A stretch of 64,000 nt of DNA from UBA4615 sp964399635. GTDB taxonomy: Bacteria > Pseudomonadota > Gammaproteobacteria > Burkholderiales > Burkholderiaceae_E. The DNA is taken from contig CAYNRU010000013.1 of NCBI GenBank assembly GCA_964399635.1, positions 124,001-188,000 on the forward strand. Direction: 5' to 3'. Positions 24,982 through 34,023 of this stretch are shown here, in pieces. The notes beneath the pieces were generated by a model. That model was not told the DNA's origin, made no database searches, and saw only the letters and a list, made by a program, of their open reading frames with translations. Every line of letters begins with the position of its first letter. The first letter of the stretch is position 1. The position numbers and the translations under genes were made by a program.

Positions 24982-26229
24982 GTGCTCTATCAGGTTCGGG
25001 AAGCCCAACGCGCCGTTCTCAACCCGCTCTCGAGCTGGGCCGAGGCGATGAGCCAGCTGTACAACAACCCGTACAGCCCGTATGCCTACGCGCCGTTCGC
25101 ACCCAGGATCTCCGCCGGTTTCGAGCTGCTGCACAGGCTGGGCAAGGAATACGAAAAACCCGCCTGGGGGCTGTCCAGCACCCCGATCGACGGCCACGAG
25201 GTCAGCGTGGTGGAGCGCATCGAGATCAGCAAGCCGTTCTGCACGCTGATCAAGTTCGAGCGGCTGCTGCCTGCGCAGCTGAAGGCCCGCGCGGCCGACC
25301 CGACTGTCCTGGTGTTCGCCCCGTTGTCGGGCCACCACGCGACGCTGCTGCGCGACACCGTGCGCGCGCTGCTGCCCGACCACAACGTCTACGTCACCGA
25401 CTGGATCGACGCCCGGATGGTGCCGCTGTCCAACGGTCCGTTCCACCTGCACGACTACGTCGGCTACGCGATCGAGTTCATCCGCCACCTTGGCCCCAAG
25501 GTCCACCTGGTCTCGGTCTGCCAGCCCACGGTCCCGGTGCTCGCGGCGGTCTCGCTGATGGCCACGCTGAACGACCCCAGGCAGCCGCTGACCATGACCA
25601 TGATGGGCGGCCCGATCGACACCCGCCAAAGCCCGACGCAGGTCAACAACCTCGCGACCGAGAAGCCGTACGCCTGGTTCGAGCGCACGGTGATCTATCG
25701 GGTGCCGGGCAAGTACCCGGGCTCGGGTCGGACGGTGTACCCGGGCTTCCTGCAGCACGCCGGCTTCGTCGCGATGAACCCCGACCGCCACGCCGAGTCG
25801 CACTGGGACTTCTACAAGAACCTGGTCCGCGGCGACGACGAGGACGTGGAGGGCCATCGCAAGTTCTACGACGAGTACAACGCGGTGCTCGACCTGCCGT
25901 CCGAGTACTACCTCGACACCATCCGCACCGTCTTCCAGGATCACCGCCTGCCGCTGGGCACCTGGGAGATCCCCTTCGAGGGACGCACGCTGCGGGTGGC
26001 ACCCGAGGACATCCGCAAGGTGGCCCTGTTCACCGTCGAGGGCGAGCTCGACGACATCTCGGGCGTCGGCCAGACCAGCGCCGCGCTCGATCTGTGCCGC
26101 AACCTCGCCAAGTCCCGCAAGCGCCAGATGGTCGCCGAGGGTGCGGGCCACTACGGCATCTTCAGCGGGCGACGCTGGCGTGAGATCATCTGCCCGCAGA
26201 TCCGCAGCTTCATCCGCGAGCACGCCTGA
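24982..26229 (+). CDS. phaZ: intracellular polyhydroxybutyrate depolymerase
   Basis: The 415-residue protein fits intracellular PHB depolymerases of the PhaZa1 type. The nucleophile is a cysteine in SVCQPTVPVL (Cys near 180) instead of the usual serine, and GAGHYGIFSGRRW near 390 provides the His. It mobilises stored PHB granules to 3-hydroxybutyrate oligomers. The start is GTG at 24982, with GGAGGG at 24971-24976; an in-frame upstream ATG has no such support. The stop overlaps the probable start of the RnfB-like gene. Confidence 0.92.
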   Translation: MLYQVREAQRAVLNPLSSWAEAMSQLYNNPYSPYAYAPFAPRISAGFELLHRLGKEYEKPAWGLSSTPIDGHEVSVVERIEISKPFCTLIKFERLLPAQLKARAADPTVLVFAPLSGHHATLLRDTVRALLPDHNVYVTDWIDARMVPLSNGPFHLHDYVGYAIEFIRHLGPKVHLVSVCQPTVPVLAAVSLMATLNDPRQPLTMTMMGGPIDTRQSPTQVNNLATEKPYAWFERTVIYRVPGKYPGSGRTVYPGFLQHAGFVAMNPDRHAESHWDFYKNLVRGDDEDVEGHRKFYDEYNAVLDLPSEYYLDTIRTVFQDHRLPLGTWEIPFEGRTLRVAPEDIRKVALFTVEGELDDISGVGQTSAALDLCRNLAKSRKRQMVAEGAGHYGIFSGRRWREIICPQIRSFIREHA

Positions 26230-26918
26230 GCCCCACCCGCGCCCCCCTCGCCTTCGCCCCGCAGGAGCCGGCCGACCCCGACGCGCAGGTCGACGCGGTC
26301 GATCGCCTGCTGCCCCAGACACAGTGCACCCAGTGCGGCTACGGCGGCTGCAGGCCGTATGCGGCGGCCATCGTGCACGAGGGCGCGCCCGTCAACCGCT
26401 GCCCTCCGGGTGGCTCGGCCGGCATCGCCGCGCTGGCCGCGCTCACCGGCCGCCCGATCCTTCCCCTCGACCCGTCCTGCGGCACCGAGGCGCCCCGCCG
26501 GCTCGCCTTCATCGTCGGGCCGCTGTGCATCGGCTGCACCAAGTGCATCCAGGCCTGCCCGGTGGATGCGATCGCGGGTGCTCCCAAGCGCCTCCACGCG
26601 GTGATCCCCGAACTGTGCACCGGCTGCGAGCTGTGCATCCCGCCCTGCCCGGTCGACTGCATCGAGCTGGTCGCCCCGCCGCCCGGGCTCGCCGGCTGGG
26701 GCCGCGCCGACGCGGACGCGGCACGCGCGCGCCTGCACCGGCGGCGCGAGCGGCTCGAGCGCCATGCGCGCGCCGACCGCGAGCGGCTCGCCGCCGAGGC
26801 GAGCGCCAAGCTCGACGCGCTGTCGGGGGAACCCGGCGACGCCGCGACCGCCCGCAAGCGCGCGGTGATCGAGGCCGCGATCGCACGCGCCCGCGCCCGG
26901 ATGGAGGCCGCCCGATGA
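26226..26918 (+). CDS. RnfB-like electron transport ferredoxin (probable CTG start)
   Basis: The 230-residue protein has an RnfB-type Fe-S motif (CTQCGYGGCRPYA ... NRCPPGG near residues 38-63), then two 4Fe-4S motifs (CIGCTKCIQACP and CTGCELCIPPCP) and a basic coiled-coil-like tail. No ATG, GTG or TTG exists in frame before the first Cys motif. The only sensible start is CTG at 26226, overlapping the phaZ stop as CTGA; the next candidate, GTG at 26373, would delete most of the first cluster. The membrane anchor of true RnfB is absent. An orphan RnfB next to nth without other rnf genes is a known betaproteobacterial arrangement. Its partner is unknown. Confidence 0.72.
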   Translation: MSPTRAPLAFAPQEPADPDAQVDAVDRLLPQTQCTQCGYGGCRPYAAAIVHEGAPVNRCPPGGSAGIAALAALTGRPILPLDPSCGTEAPRRLAFIVGPLCIGCTKCIQACPVDAIAGAPKRLHAVIPELCTGCELCIPPCPVDCIELVAPPPGLAGWGRADADAARARLHRRRERLERHARADRERLAAEASAKLDALSGEPGDAATARKRAVIEAAIARARARMEAAR

Positions 26919-27607
26919 AGCTCGCCGATCGCGTCGCGATGTTCGAGCGCCTGCACGCGGCCAATCCCGCGCCGACCACCGAGCTCGAGTTCGACACGCC
27001 ATTCGAGCTGCTGGCGGCGGTGCTGCTGTCGGCCCAGGCGACCGACAAGAGCGTCAATGCCGCGACCCGCAAGCTCTTCCCTGTGGCGCGCAGCCCGGCG
27101 GCCATCCTGGCGCTGGGCGTTGAGGGCCTCGAGCCCTTCCTGCGAACCATCGGGCTGTACCGCTCCAAGGCGAAGCACCTGGTCGAGGCCTGCCGGATCC
27201 TGGTCGACGAGCACGGCGCCGAGGTGCCGCACGACCGCGAGGCGCTCGAGCGGCTGCCGGGCGTGGGGCGCAAGACCGCCAACGTGGTGCTGAACACCGC
27301 GTTCGGGGAGCCCACGATCGCGGTCGACACGCACATCCTGCGCGTCGCCAACCGGCTCAAGCTCGCGGTCGGCAAGACGCCGGCGGCGGTCGAGGCCGGG
27401 CTGATGCGGGCCGTGCCGCAGGCCTTCCGGCAGGACGCCCACCACTGGCTGATCCTGCACGGGCGCTACGTGTGCAAGGCGCGCAAGCCCGAATGCTGGC
27501 GCTGCCCCCTGGCCGACCTGTGCCCCTACAAGGCCAAGACCCCCGCCCCCGGCGCGGCGCCCACCGCCAACCGACGCACCCGACGCGATGTTCAACCTGA
27601 GTCGTGA
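26915..27607 (+). CDS. nth: endonuclease III
   Basis: The 230-residue DNA glycosylase/AP lyase has the helix-hairpin-helix LPGVGRKTANVV with the catalytic Lys near 122, the catalytic Asp in AVDTHILRVANR near 140, and the 4Fe-4S loop Cys-x6-Cys-x2-Cys-x5-Cys near 190-206. It removes oxidised pyrimidines in base excision repair. The ATG overlaps the RnfB-like stop, and its 3' end overlaps the DUF1841 gene by 20 bases. Confidence 0.95.
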   Translation: MKLADRVAMFERLHAANPAPTTELEFDTPFELLAAVLLSAQATDKSVNAATRKLFPVARSPAAILALGVEGLEPFLRTIGLYRSKAKHLVEACRILVDEHGAEVPHDREALERLPGVGRKTANVVLNTAFGEPTIAVDTHILRVANRLKLAVGKTPAAVEAGLMRAVPQAFRQDAHHWLILHGRYVCKARKPECWRCPLADLCPYKAKTPAPGAAPTANRRTRRDVQPES

Positions 27608-28028
27608 CGAGGTCCGCCGGTTCTTCTGCGATGCCTGGCGCAAGCACGGCGCCGCGCAGCCGGTCACGCCGCTCGAGGCGATCGCGATCGACTGGATCGC
27701 GCGGCACCCGGAGTACCACGCGCTGCTGGGCGACGCAGACGCGGCGCTCGCCGCCGAGTTCCCGCCCGAGGCCGGCCGCAGCAACCCCTTCCTGCACCTG
27801 AGCCTGCACCTGTCGCTGGTCGAGCAGCTCCAGATCGACCAGCCGCCGGGCATCCGGCAGGCATGGCAGGCGCTGCTGCACGCGGCCGGCGACGAGCACG
27901 AGGCGGCGCACCGCGCGATCGATGCGCTTGCCGAGACCGTGTGGGAGGCCCAGCGCGACCGCCAGCCGCCCTCCAACGAGCGCTACCTCGACCGCCTGCG
28001 CCGGGCGGCCGGAGGCGTCGCCGGCTGA
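27588..28028 (+). CDS. DUF1841 family protein
   Basis: A 146-residue protein starting MFNLSRDEVRRFFCDAWRK. It matches DUF1841 by this opening, the HPEYHALL block and FLHLSLHLSLVEQLQID near residue 66. Function is unknown. It overlaps the end of nth and is the last gene of the phaZ-rnfB-nth run. The family commonly accompanies nth in betaproteobacteria. Confidence 0.85.
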   Translation: MFNLSRDEVRRFFCDAWRKHGAAQPVTPLEAIAIDWIARHPEYHALLGDADAALAAEFPPEAGRSNPFLHLSLHLSLVEQLQIDQPPGIRQAWQALLHAAGDEHEAAHRAIDALAETVWEAQRDRQPPSNERYLDRLRRAAGGVAG

Positions 28029-28147
28029 TCGCCCCGGCGCGGCCCGCGCGGCCTGCGCTCCTACATCGGGCACGCGCACCGCGCCGGGCCCCGCGCCGCT
28101 TTCTGTTACCCTGCGCCCGCCCGATCCACGAACCGAGGCGCATGCCA

Positions 28148-28783
28148 ATGCTCGGCCGCCTGATGCCCCGCGAGGGCCGCTTCTTCGACCTGTTCAACCA
28201 GCATGCGGACCGGATCGTCGAGGGTGCGCAACACCTTGTCCAGATGATGCAGCACTACGCCGATGCGCCCGTCCGGCAGCGCGAGCTCGACGCGATCGAC
28301 CAGATCGAGACCTCGGCGGACAAGATCACGCACGAGACGGTCGCGCTGCTGCACAAGACCTTCATCACGCCGTTCGACCGCGAGGACATCCATCAGCTGA
28401 TCTCGCAGATGGACGACATCCTCGACCTCACGCAGGACGTCGCCGAGTCGGTGGTGCTCTACGACATCCAGCTCGTCACGCCCGAGGCGATCCAGCTCGC
28501 GCTGCTGTCGCAGATGTGCTGCGAGCGGGTGCGCAGCGCCGTCGCGATGCTCAACAACATGGACAACGCGGACCCGATCCTCAAGCTGTGCACGGAGATC
28601 GACCAGCTCGAGTCCGACGCCGACCGGGTGATGCGCTCGGCGATGTCGAAGCTGTTCCGCGACGAGGCCGACGTGCGCCAGGTGATCAAGCTCAAGGCGA
28701 TCTACGAGCTGCTCGAGTCGCTGACCGACAAGTGCGAGGACGTTGCCAACATCATCGAAGGCGTCGTGCTGGAAAATGCCTGA
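28148..28783 (+). CDS. DUF47 family (PhoU-like) phosphate transport regulator
   Basis: The 211-residue all-helical protein starts MLGRLMPREGRFFDLFNQHA, typical of DUF47 proteins. It carries acidic metal-binding motifs of the E/DxxxD type (for example QIETSADKITHET near 55 and QMDDILDLTQDV). These proteins resemble PhoU and modulate the neighbouring PiT carrier. GAGG at 28135-28138 favours ATG 28148 over ATG 28142. The PiT gene follows 36 bases downstream. Confidence 0.9.
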   Translation: MLGRLMPREGRFFDLFNQHADRIVEGAQHLVQMMQHYADAPVRQRELDAIDQIETSADKITHETVALLHKTFITPFDREDIHQLISQMDDILDLTQDVAESVVLYDIQLVTPEAIQLALLSQMCCERVRSAVAMLNNMDNADPILKLCTEIDQLESDADRVMRSAMSKLFRDEADVRQVIKLKAIYELLESLTDKCEDVANIIEGVVLENA

Positions 28784-28819
28784 ACGGGCACTCCGAACCA
28801 CGGTCCGGGCCGCTCGGGG

Positions 28820-29824
28820 ATGAGCACCCTGACGATCAGCCTGTCGCTGCTGGCCTTCCTGGTCGCGCTCGCCCTCGCGTTCGACTTCATGAACGGCTTC
28901 CACGACGCGGCCAACTCGATCGCGACGGTGGTGTCCACGGGCGTGCTCAAGCCCTACCAGGCGGTCGCCTTCGCGGCCTTCTTCAACGTGGTCGCCTTCG
29001 CGATCTTCGAGCTGAAGGTCGCCGCGACCGTCGGCAAGGGCATCGTCGACCCCTCGGTCGTCGACCACTACGTGATCTTCGGTGCGCTGATCGGCGCGCT
29101 CTCCTGGAACATCATCACCTGGTGGTTCGGTATACCTTCGAGCTCGTCCCACGCGCTGATCGGCGGCCTGATGGGCGCGACCGTCGCCAAGGCGGGCGTC
29201 GGATCGCTGATCGGCTCGGGCATCCTCAAGGTCGCCCTGTTCATCGTGATCTCGCCGCTGATGGGCTTCGTGCTGGGCGCACTCCTGATGCTCGCGGTCG
29301 CGTGGCTGGCGCGCGGCACGCCGCCGCGCCGCATCGACCGATGGTTCCGCCGCCTGCAGCTCGTGTCCTCGGCGATGTACAGCATCGGACACGGCAGCAA
29401 CGACGCGCAGAAGACCATGGGCATCATCTGGCTGCTGCTGATCGCCGCGGGCGCCACCGGGCCCGATCACCTGCCGATCTGGGTGGTGATCGCCTGCTAT
29501 CTCGCGCTTGGGTTCGGCACGCTGTTCGGCGGCTGGCGGATCGTCAAGACCATGGGCCAGAAGATCACCAAGCTGCGCCCGGTCGGCGGATTCTGTGCCG
29601 AGACGGGCGGTGCGATCACGCTGTTCATCGCGTCGCTGGGCGGCATCCCGGTGTCGACCACACACACGATCACCGGCGCCATCGTCGGCGTCGGATCAGC
29701 GCAGAAGTACTCCGCGGTGCGCTGGGGCCTGGCCGGCAACATCGTATGGGCATGGGTGCTGACCATCCCGGCCGCCGCGCTGATGGCCGCGATCGGCTGG
29801 GCGCTCGGCCGACTGATCCTGTGA
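28820..29824 (+). CDS. pit: inorganic phosphate transporter, PiT family
   Basis: The 334-residue integral membrane protein shows the inverted-repeat PiT signatures: DFMNGFHDAANSIAT near residue 22 with IPSSSSHALIGG, and HGSNDAQKTMG near 195 with IPVSTTHTITGAIVG near 280. It imports phosphate (probably as neutral metal-phosphate) driven by protons. It is paired with the DUF47 gene, the usual arrangement. Confidence 0.95.
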   Translation: MSTLTISLSLLAFLVALALAFDFMNGFHDAANSIATVVSTGVLKPYQAVAFAAFFNVVAFAIFELKVAATVGKGIVDPSVVDHYVIFGALIGALSWNIITWWFGIPSSSSHALIGGLMGATVAKAGVGSLIGSGILKVALFIVISPLMGFVLGALLMLAVAWLARGTPPRRIDRWFRRLQLVSSAMYSIGHGSNDAQKTMGIIWLLLIAAGATGPDHLPIWVVIACYLALGFGTLFGGWRIVKTMGQKITKLRPVGGFCAETGGAITLFIASLGGIPVSTTHTITGAIVGVGSAQKYSAVRWGLAGNIVWAWVLTIPAAALMAAIGWALGRLIL

Positions 29825-29891
29825 GCGCGCCGGCCCGCCCGCGCGCCCTGCGCGCGACTCGCCGCCATCCGGTGCCGCGCTGCCTCGCGCG

Positions 29892-30563
29892 ATGACGACC
29901 GCGCAGCCCGGCGAGCAGCTCTGGCTGGAGCTGCCCCCGATCTCCGACACCGCGCCGCGCCGCCTGCTGGTGTTCCTGCACGGCCGCGGCTCGTCGCCCG
30001 AGGCGTTCGCACCGGTGGCGATCGCCTGGCAGCTGAAGTTCCCGGGCGCGACCGCGGTGCTGCTGCAGGGTCTGCGCCGCTTCGGGAGCGTCGCCGACTG
30101 GTTCGACCCGGCCGGGGCCGGCACGGCGGCCGACGCAGCCGCCGCGACGGTCGCCGCCCGCATCGCCGGCCTGCAGCGCACGCTCGGGCTCGACACGGCG
30201 CAGACCGTGGTCGTGGGCTTCGGCCAGGGCGCGACGGTGGCGCTGGAGCTCGCGCGGCTGGCGCCGTCGCAGGTGTCGATCGTGGTCGCCTACGCCGGGC
30301 GGCTGGCCCGGCCGATCCGCGACGGCGAGCACGTCGGCGCCACGGTGCACCTGATCCACGGCGAGTTCGACAGCGTGGTGCCCGCGGTGCATTCGACCCG
30401 CGCGTGGCGAGGGCTGCAGGCGATCCGCGCGGACGTGACCCTCGACGTCGTCGAGGACGAGTCGCACGAGATCGGGCAGGGCCTGGTCAACCTGGGCACC
30501 ACGCGGGTGATGCAAACGCTGTTCCGGGGTCGACGCCCGCCGGGCGCCCCGACCCTGCACTGA
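29892..30563 (+). CDS. phospholipase/carboxylesterase-like alpha/beta-hydrolase lacking the catalytic serine
   Basis: The 223-residue protein fits the YpfH/carboxylesterase family, with an oxyanion region FLHGRGSSPEAF near 28-40, Asp160 in HGEFDSVVP and His192 in DESHEIG. The nucleophile elbow, normally GFSQG, reads GFGQG: Gly111 (codon GGC at 30222-30224) replaces Ser. The frame is intact, so this may be a catalytically inactive binding protein, or a single-base loss or sequencing error. It follows the PiT gene and converges on the MFS gene. Confidence 0.8.
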   Translation: MTTAQPGEQLWLELPPISDTAPRRLLVFLHGRGSSPEAFAPVAIAWQLKFPGATAVLLQGLRRFGSVADWFDPAGAGTAADAAAATVAARIAGLQRTLGLDTAQTVVVGFGQGATVALELARLAPSQVSIVVAYAGRLARPIRDGEHVGATVHLIHGEFDSVVPAVHSTRAWRGLQAIRADVTLDVVEDESHEIGQGLVNLGTTRVMQTLFRGRRPPGAPTLH

Positions 30564-30594
30564 GCGGCCGGGCGCCGCCCGCCCGAGGTGCTGG

Positions 30595-31809
30595 TCAGGC
30601 CGGCTGCGGCGCGGGACGGACGATCGGACGCTGGTCGATCGGGGCGTGCATCAGAGCCGCGAATACACCGAACCCGACCATCAGGCCCCAGGCCCAGTCG
30701 TAGGATCCGCTCGCATCGAAGATCCGTCCGCCGAGCCAGGCGCCCATGAAGCTGCCGATCTGGTGCCCGAAGAACACCACGCCGCCCAGCAGGCCGAGGT
30801 GGCGCACGCCGTAGCGCTGGCCGACGAGCCCGGTGGTGAGCGGCACGGTCGACAGCCAGAGCAGCCCCATCGCCGCCGCGAACAGGTAGACCGACAGGGC
30901 CGACAGCGGCGCGAGCAGGAACACGCCCATCACGACCGAACGCGCGAGGTAGATGCCCACCAGCAGCCACTTCTTGGGGTAGCGCACCCCGAGCCAGCCC
31001 GCCGACAGGCAGCCGACCACGTTGAACAGGCCCACCAGCGCGATCGCCTGTGCGCCCAGCCCGAGCGGCAGGCCCTTGTCGGTCAGGTAGACCGGCAGGT
31101 GCAGGCCGATGAAGGTCACCTGCAGCCCGCACACGAAGTAGCCCCAGAGCAGCAGGTGAAAGCTGCGGTCGGCGAAGGCCTCGCGCACGGCATCGGCGAG
31201 TGTGCCGGAGCCCGCCGTGCGCGCGCCCGCCTCGCGGTCTCCGCGCACGCCCAGCGCCATCGCCAGGATCAGCGCGACCACCGCTGCCAGCGCGTACAGC
31301 GTGCCCTGCCAGCCGACCTGCCGGATCGCCTCGGCGGAGGACGGCAGGAACAGGAACTGCCCGAAGGACCCGGCCGCGGTGCCGATGCCGTACGCCCAGG
31401 TCCGCCGCTCGGGCGGCAGCACCTTGCCGACCGCCGCGAACACCACGCCGAAGGCGGTGCCGCCGATGCCCAGGCCCACGAGCACGCCCGCGGTGAGGGT
31501 CAGCGCGACCCCGCTGGTCGCCCACGCCATGCCGACCAGACCCGCCACGTAGAGCAGCGCGCCGACCATCAGCGTGCGCATCGCGCCGTAGCGGTCGGCC
31601 GCCGCACCGAACAGCATGCCGCCGGCGCCCCAGGCGATGTTCTGGATCGCCACCGCGAAGCTGAAGGTCTCCCGCGACCAGCCGCGCGCCTGGGTCATCT
31701 CGGGCAGGAACAGGCCGAACGCCGAGCGCGCGCCGTTGGCCACCACGAGGATCGCGCAGCCCGCGATCAGCACCTGCAACCACTCGGTGCGTACGGGGCC
31801 GGCGCGCAT
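30595..31809 (-). CDS. MFS transporter
   Basis: The 404-residue membrane protein has about twelve hydrophobic helices and the motif GAAADRYGAMRT between helices 2 and 3 (a variant of GxxxDRxGRR). It resembles the MFS subgroup near oxalate/formate and monocarboxylate carriers; the substrate is not visible. The ATG lies one base after the hemL stop, so both are probably co-transcribed. Confidence 0.85.
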   Translation of the reverse strand: MRAGPVRTEWLQVLIAGCAILVVANGARSAFGLFLPEMTQARGWSRETFSFAVAIQNIAWGAGGMLFGAAADRYGAMRTLMVGALLYVAGLVGMAWATSGVALTLTAGVLVGLGIGGTAFGVVFAAVGKVLPPERRTWAYGIGTAAGSFGQFLFLPSSAEAIRQVGWQGTLYALAAVVALILAMALGVRGDREAGARTAGSGTLADAVREAFADRSFHLLLWGYFVCGLQVTFIGLHLPVYLTDKGLPLGLGAQAIALVGLFNVVGCLSAGWLGVRYPKKWLLVGIYLARSVVMGVFLLAPLSALSVYLFAAAMGLLWLSTVPLTTGLVGQRYGVRHLGLLGGVVFFGHQIGSFMGAWLGGRIFDASGSYDWAWGLMVGFGVFAALMHAPIDQRPIVRPAPQPA

Positions 31810-31810
31810 C

Positions 31811-33088
31811 TCAGAGCCCCCTGAACGCGGAGCGCGCCTGGGCGATCGTGAAGTCGATCTCGGCGTCGCCGTGCATCGAGGAAAAGAAGAAGGCCTCGAC
31901 CGGCGAGGGCGGGAAGTAGACGCCCGCCTCGAGCATGCGGTGATAGAAGCGCTTGAAGCGCTCGACGTCCTGCGTCATCACCTCGGCGTAGCTGCGCGGG
32001 GGCGCGGCCATCATGTACATGCCGGCCATCGTGCCCTGATGGTGCGCGCTGAAGGTCACCCCCTCGGCGCGCGCCGCCTCGCGCAGCCCGGCCACCAGCC
32101 GGCCGAGCCGCGCCGACAGGGTGTCGTAAAAGCCCGGCGCCGAGATCAGCTCGAGCGTCGCCAGCCCCGCGGCCATCGCGATCGGGTTGCCCGAGAGCGT
32201 GCCCGCCTGGTAGACCGGGCCCAGCGGCGCCATCTTGTCCATCACCTCGGCCGGGCCGCCGATCGCACCGACCGGCATGCCCCCGCCGATCACCTTGCCG
32301 AACGCGGTCATGTCGGGCACGACGCCACTGACCTGCTGCATCCCGCCGAGCGCGACGCGAAAGCCGGTCATCACCTCGTCGAAGATCAGCAGCGCGCCAT
32401 CGGCGCTGCACATGCGGCGCAGCCCCTGCAGGAAGCCCGGCTCGGGCAGGATCAGGTTCATGTTGCCGGCGGCCGGCTCGATCATCACGCAGGCGATCTC
32501 GCCCGGATGCGCATCGAAGAGCGCCTGCACGCTCGGCAGGTCATTGAACTGGGCGACCAGCGTATGCCTGGCGAGGTCGGCCGGCACGCCGGCCGAGCTC
32601 GGCTGGCCGAAGGCGAGCGCACCGCTGCCGGCCTTCACCAGCAGGCTGTCGGCAGTGCCGTGGTAGCAGCCCTCGAACTTCAGGATCTTGGTGCGGCCGG
32701 TGTGGCCGCGCGCGAGCCGCAGCGCGGACATCGCCGCCTCGGTGCCGGAACTGGTGAAGCGCACCCGCTGCACGTGCGGATACAGCTGGCAGATGCGCTC
32801 GGCGAGCTCGGTCTCCATCACGTTGGGGGCGCCGTAGGACAGCCCGCGGCCGGCGGCCTCGCGCACCCGCTCGAGCACCAGAGGATGGGCGTGCCCGACG
32901 ATCAGCGGGCCCCAGGACCCGAGGTAGTCGACGTAGCGCTTGCCCTCGACATCCCACAGGTAGGCGCCCTCGCCGCGCGCGATGAAGCGCGGCGTGCCGC
33001 CGACCGCACGGAAGGCCCGCACCGCGGAGTTGACGCCGCCGACGAGCACCTTCTGCGCGCGGTCGAATTCCTGCTGGTTCGTGGTCAT
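31811..33088 (-). CDS. hemL: glutamate-1-semialdehyde 2,1-aminomutase
   Basis: The 425-residue PLP enzyme has the GSA aminomutase motifs AVRAFRAVGGTP near 18, SSGTEAAMSALRLARG near 121, IFDEVMTGFRV near 240 and the PLP-lysine segment FGKVIGGGMPVGA near 270. It converts glutamate-1-semialdehyde to 5-aminolevulinate in the C5 haem pathway. Ferrochelatase is encoded elsewhere in the window at 45587. An MFS gene follows by one base; the crotonase gene is divergent. Confidence 0.96.
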   Translation of the reverse strand: MTTNQQEFDRAQKVLVGGVNSAVRAFRAVGGTPRFIARGEGAYLWDVEGKRYVDYLGSWGPLIVGHAHPLVLERVREAAGRGLSYGAPNVMETELAERICQLYPHVQRVRFTSSGTEAAMSALRLARGHTGRTKILKFEGCYHGTADSLLVKAGSGALAFGQPSSAGVPADLARHTLVAQFNDLPSVQALFDAHPGEIACVMIEPAAGNMNLILPEPGFLQGLRRMCSADGALLIFDEVMTGFRVALGGMQQVSGVVPDMTAFGKVIGGGMPVGAIGGPAEVMDKMAPLGPVYQAGTLSGNPIAMAAGLATLELISAPGFYDTLSARLGRLVAGLREAARAEGVTFSAHHQGTMAGMYMMAAPPRSYAEVMTQDVERFKRFYHRMLEAGVYFPPSPVEAFFFSSMHGDAEIDFTIAQARSAFRGL

Positions 33089-33174
33089 GCCGATCGGTCG
33101 TCCAGTGAAGTGGTCGGCAGTATAGTAACCGCGACCGCCCCCGCCCGCCCCGGGCCCCTTCCCTGCGAAACATC

Positions 33175-33984
33175 ATGTCCGACACCGATTCAGCCGCACC
33201 CGACACCGGCCGCGTCACGACCCGCCGCATCGATGGCACGATCCTCGCGATCGGCCTGGACCGCCCCGCCAAGCGCAACGGCTTCACCCCGGAGATGGCG
33301 GTGCAGCTGGCGCGGGCCTACACCGAGCTGGAGGACGACCCCGCGTTGCGCGTTGGCGTGCTGCACGCGTCGGGCGAGCACTTCAGCGGCGGCGTCGACC
33401 TGCCGCGCTGGGCGCCATCGATGCAGCAGGGGCTGCCCATGTTCCCCGACGGGCTGATCGACCCGCTGTCGCTGCGCGAGCCGCGCCGCGGCAAGCCACT
33501 GGTCGCGGCGGTGCAAGGCATCTGCTACACGATCGGGATCGAACTGATGCTCGCAGCCGACATCGTGGTCGCCGCCCACGACTGCCGCTTCTCGCAGCTG
33601 GAGGTGCTGCGCGGCGTGATGGCGACCGGCGGCGGCACCTTGCGCATCGCCGAGCGCGCCGGCCTGGGCAACGCGATGCTGTACCTGCTGACCGGCGACG
33701 TCTTCGACGCGCAGACCGCGCTGCGCATGGGCCTGGTACAGAAGCTCGTGCCGGCGGGCACCCAGCTGGACGAGGCACTCGCGATCGCGGCACGCATCGC
33801 GCAGGCGGCGCCGCTGGCGGTGCGCGCGACCCTGGCCAACGCCCGCCTGGCGAGCGAGCACGGCCCGCAGGCCGCGATCGATGCGTTCGGCCCGGTGCAG
33901 TCGGGCCTGGCACGCAGCGCGGACGCGGCCGAGGGCGTCGCGGCGTTCAGGGAGCGGCGCGCCCCGCGCTTCACCGGGAAGTAG
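33175..33984 (+). CDS. enoyl-CoA hydratase/isomerase (crotonase) family protein
   Basis: The 269-residue protein has the crotonase oxyanion motif HFSGGVDL near 64, the second oxyanion segment GICYTIGIELMLAAD near 118 and Glu-containing FSQLEVLRG near 143. It should hydrate, isomerise or otherwise act on an acyl-CoA thioester; the substrate is not predictable. It is alone on its strand, divergent from hemL, with a TATAGT -10-like sequence at 33121-33126. Confidence 0.88.
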   Translation: MSDTDSAAPDTGRVTTRRIDGTILAIGLDRPAKRNGFTPEMAVQLARAYTELEDDPALRVGVLHASGEHFSGGVDLPRWAPSMQQGLPMFPDGLIDPLSLREPRRGKPLVAAVQGICYTIGIELMLAADIVVAAHDCRFSQLEVLRGVMATGGGTLRIAERAGLGNAMLYLLTGDVFDAQTALRMGLVQKLVPAGTQLDEALAIAARIAQAAPLAVRATLANARLASEHGPQAAIDAFGPVQSGLARSADAAEGVAAFRERRAPRFTGK

Positions 33985-34023
33985 GTGCGGGCCGGGGCCG
34001 GTGCGTCCCCGCACCGGGCACGG

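Noticed and set aside
26500..26670. Full Rnf complex as electron source for the reductase
   Set aside because: Only an RnfB-like gene is present, without membrane anchor or rnfA/C/D/G/E, and it is coupled with nth, a common housekeeping arrangement.
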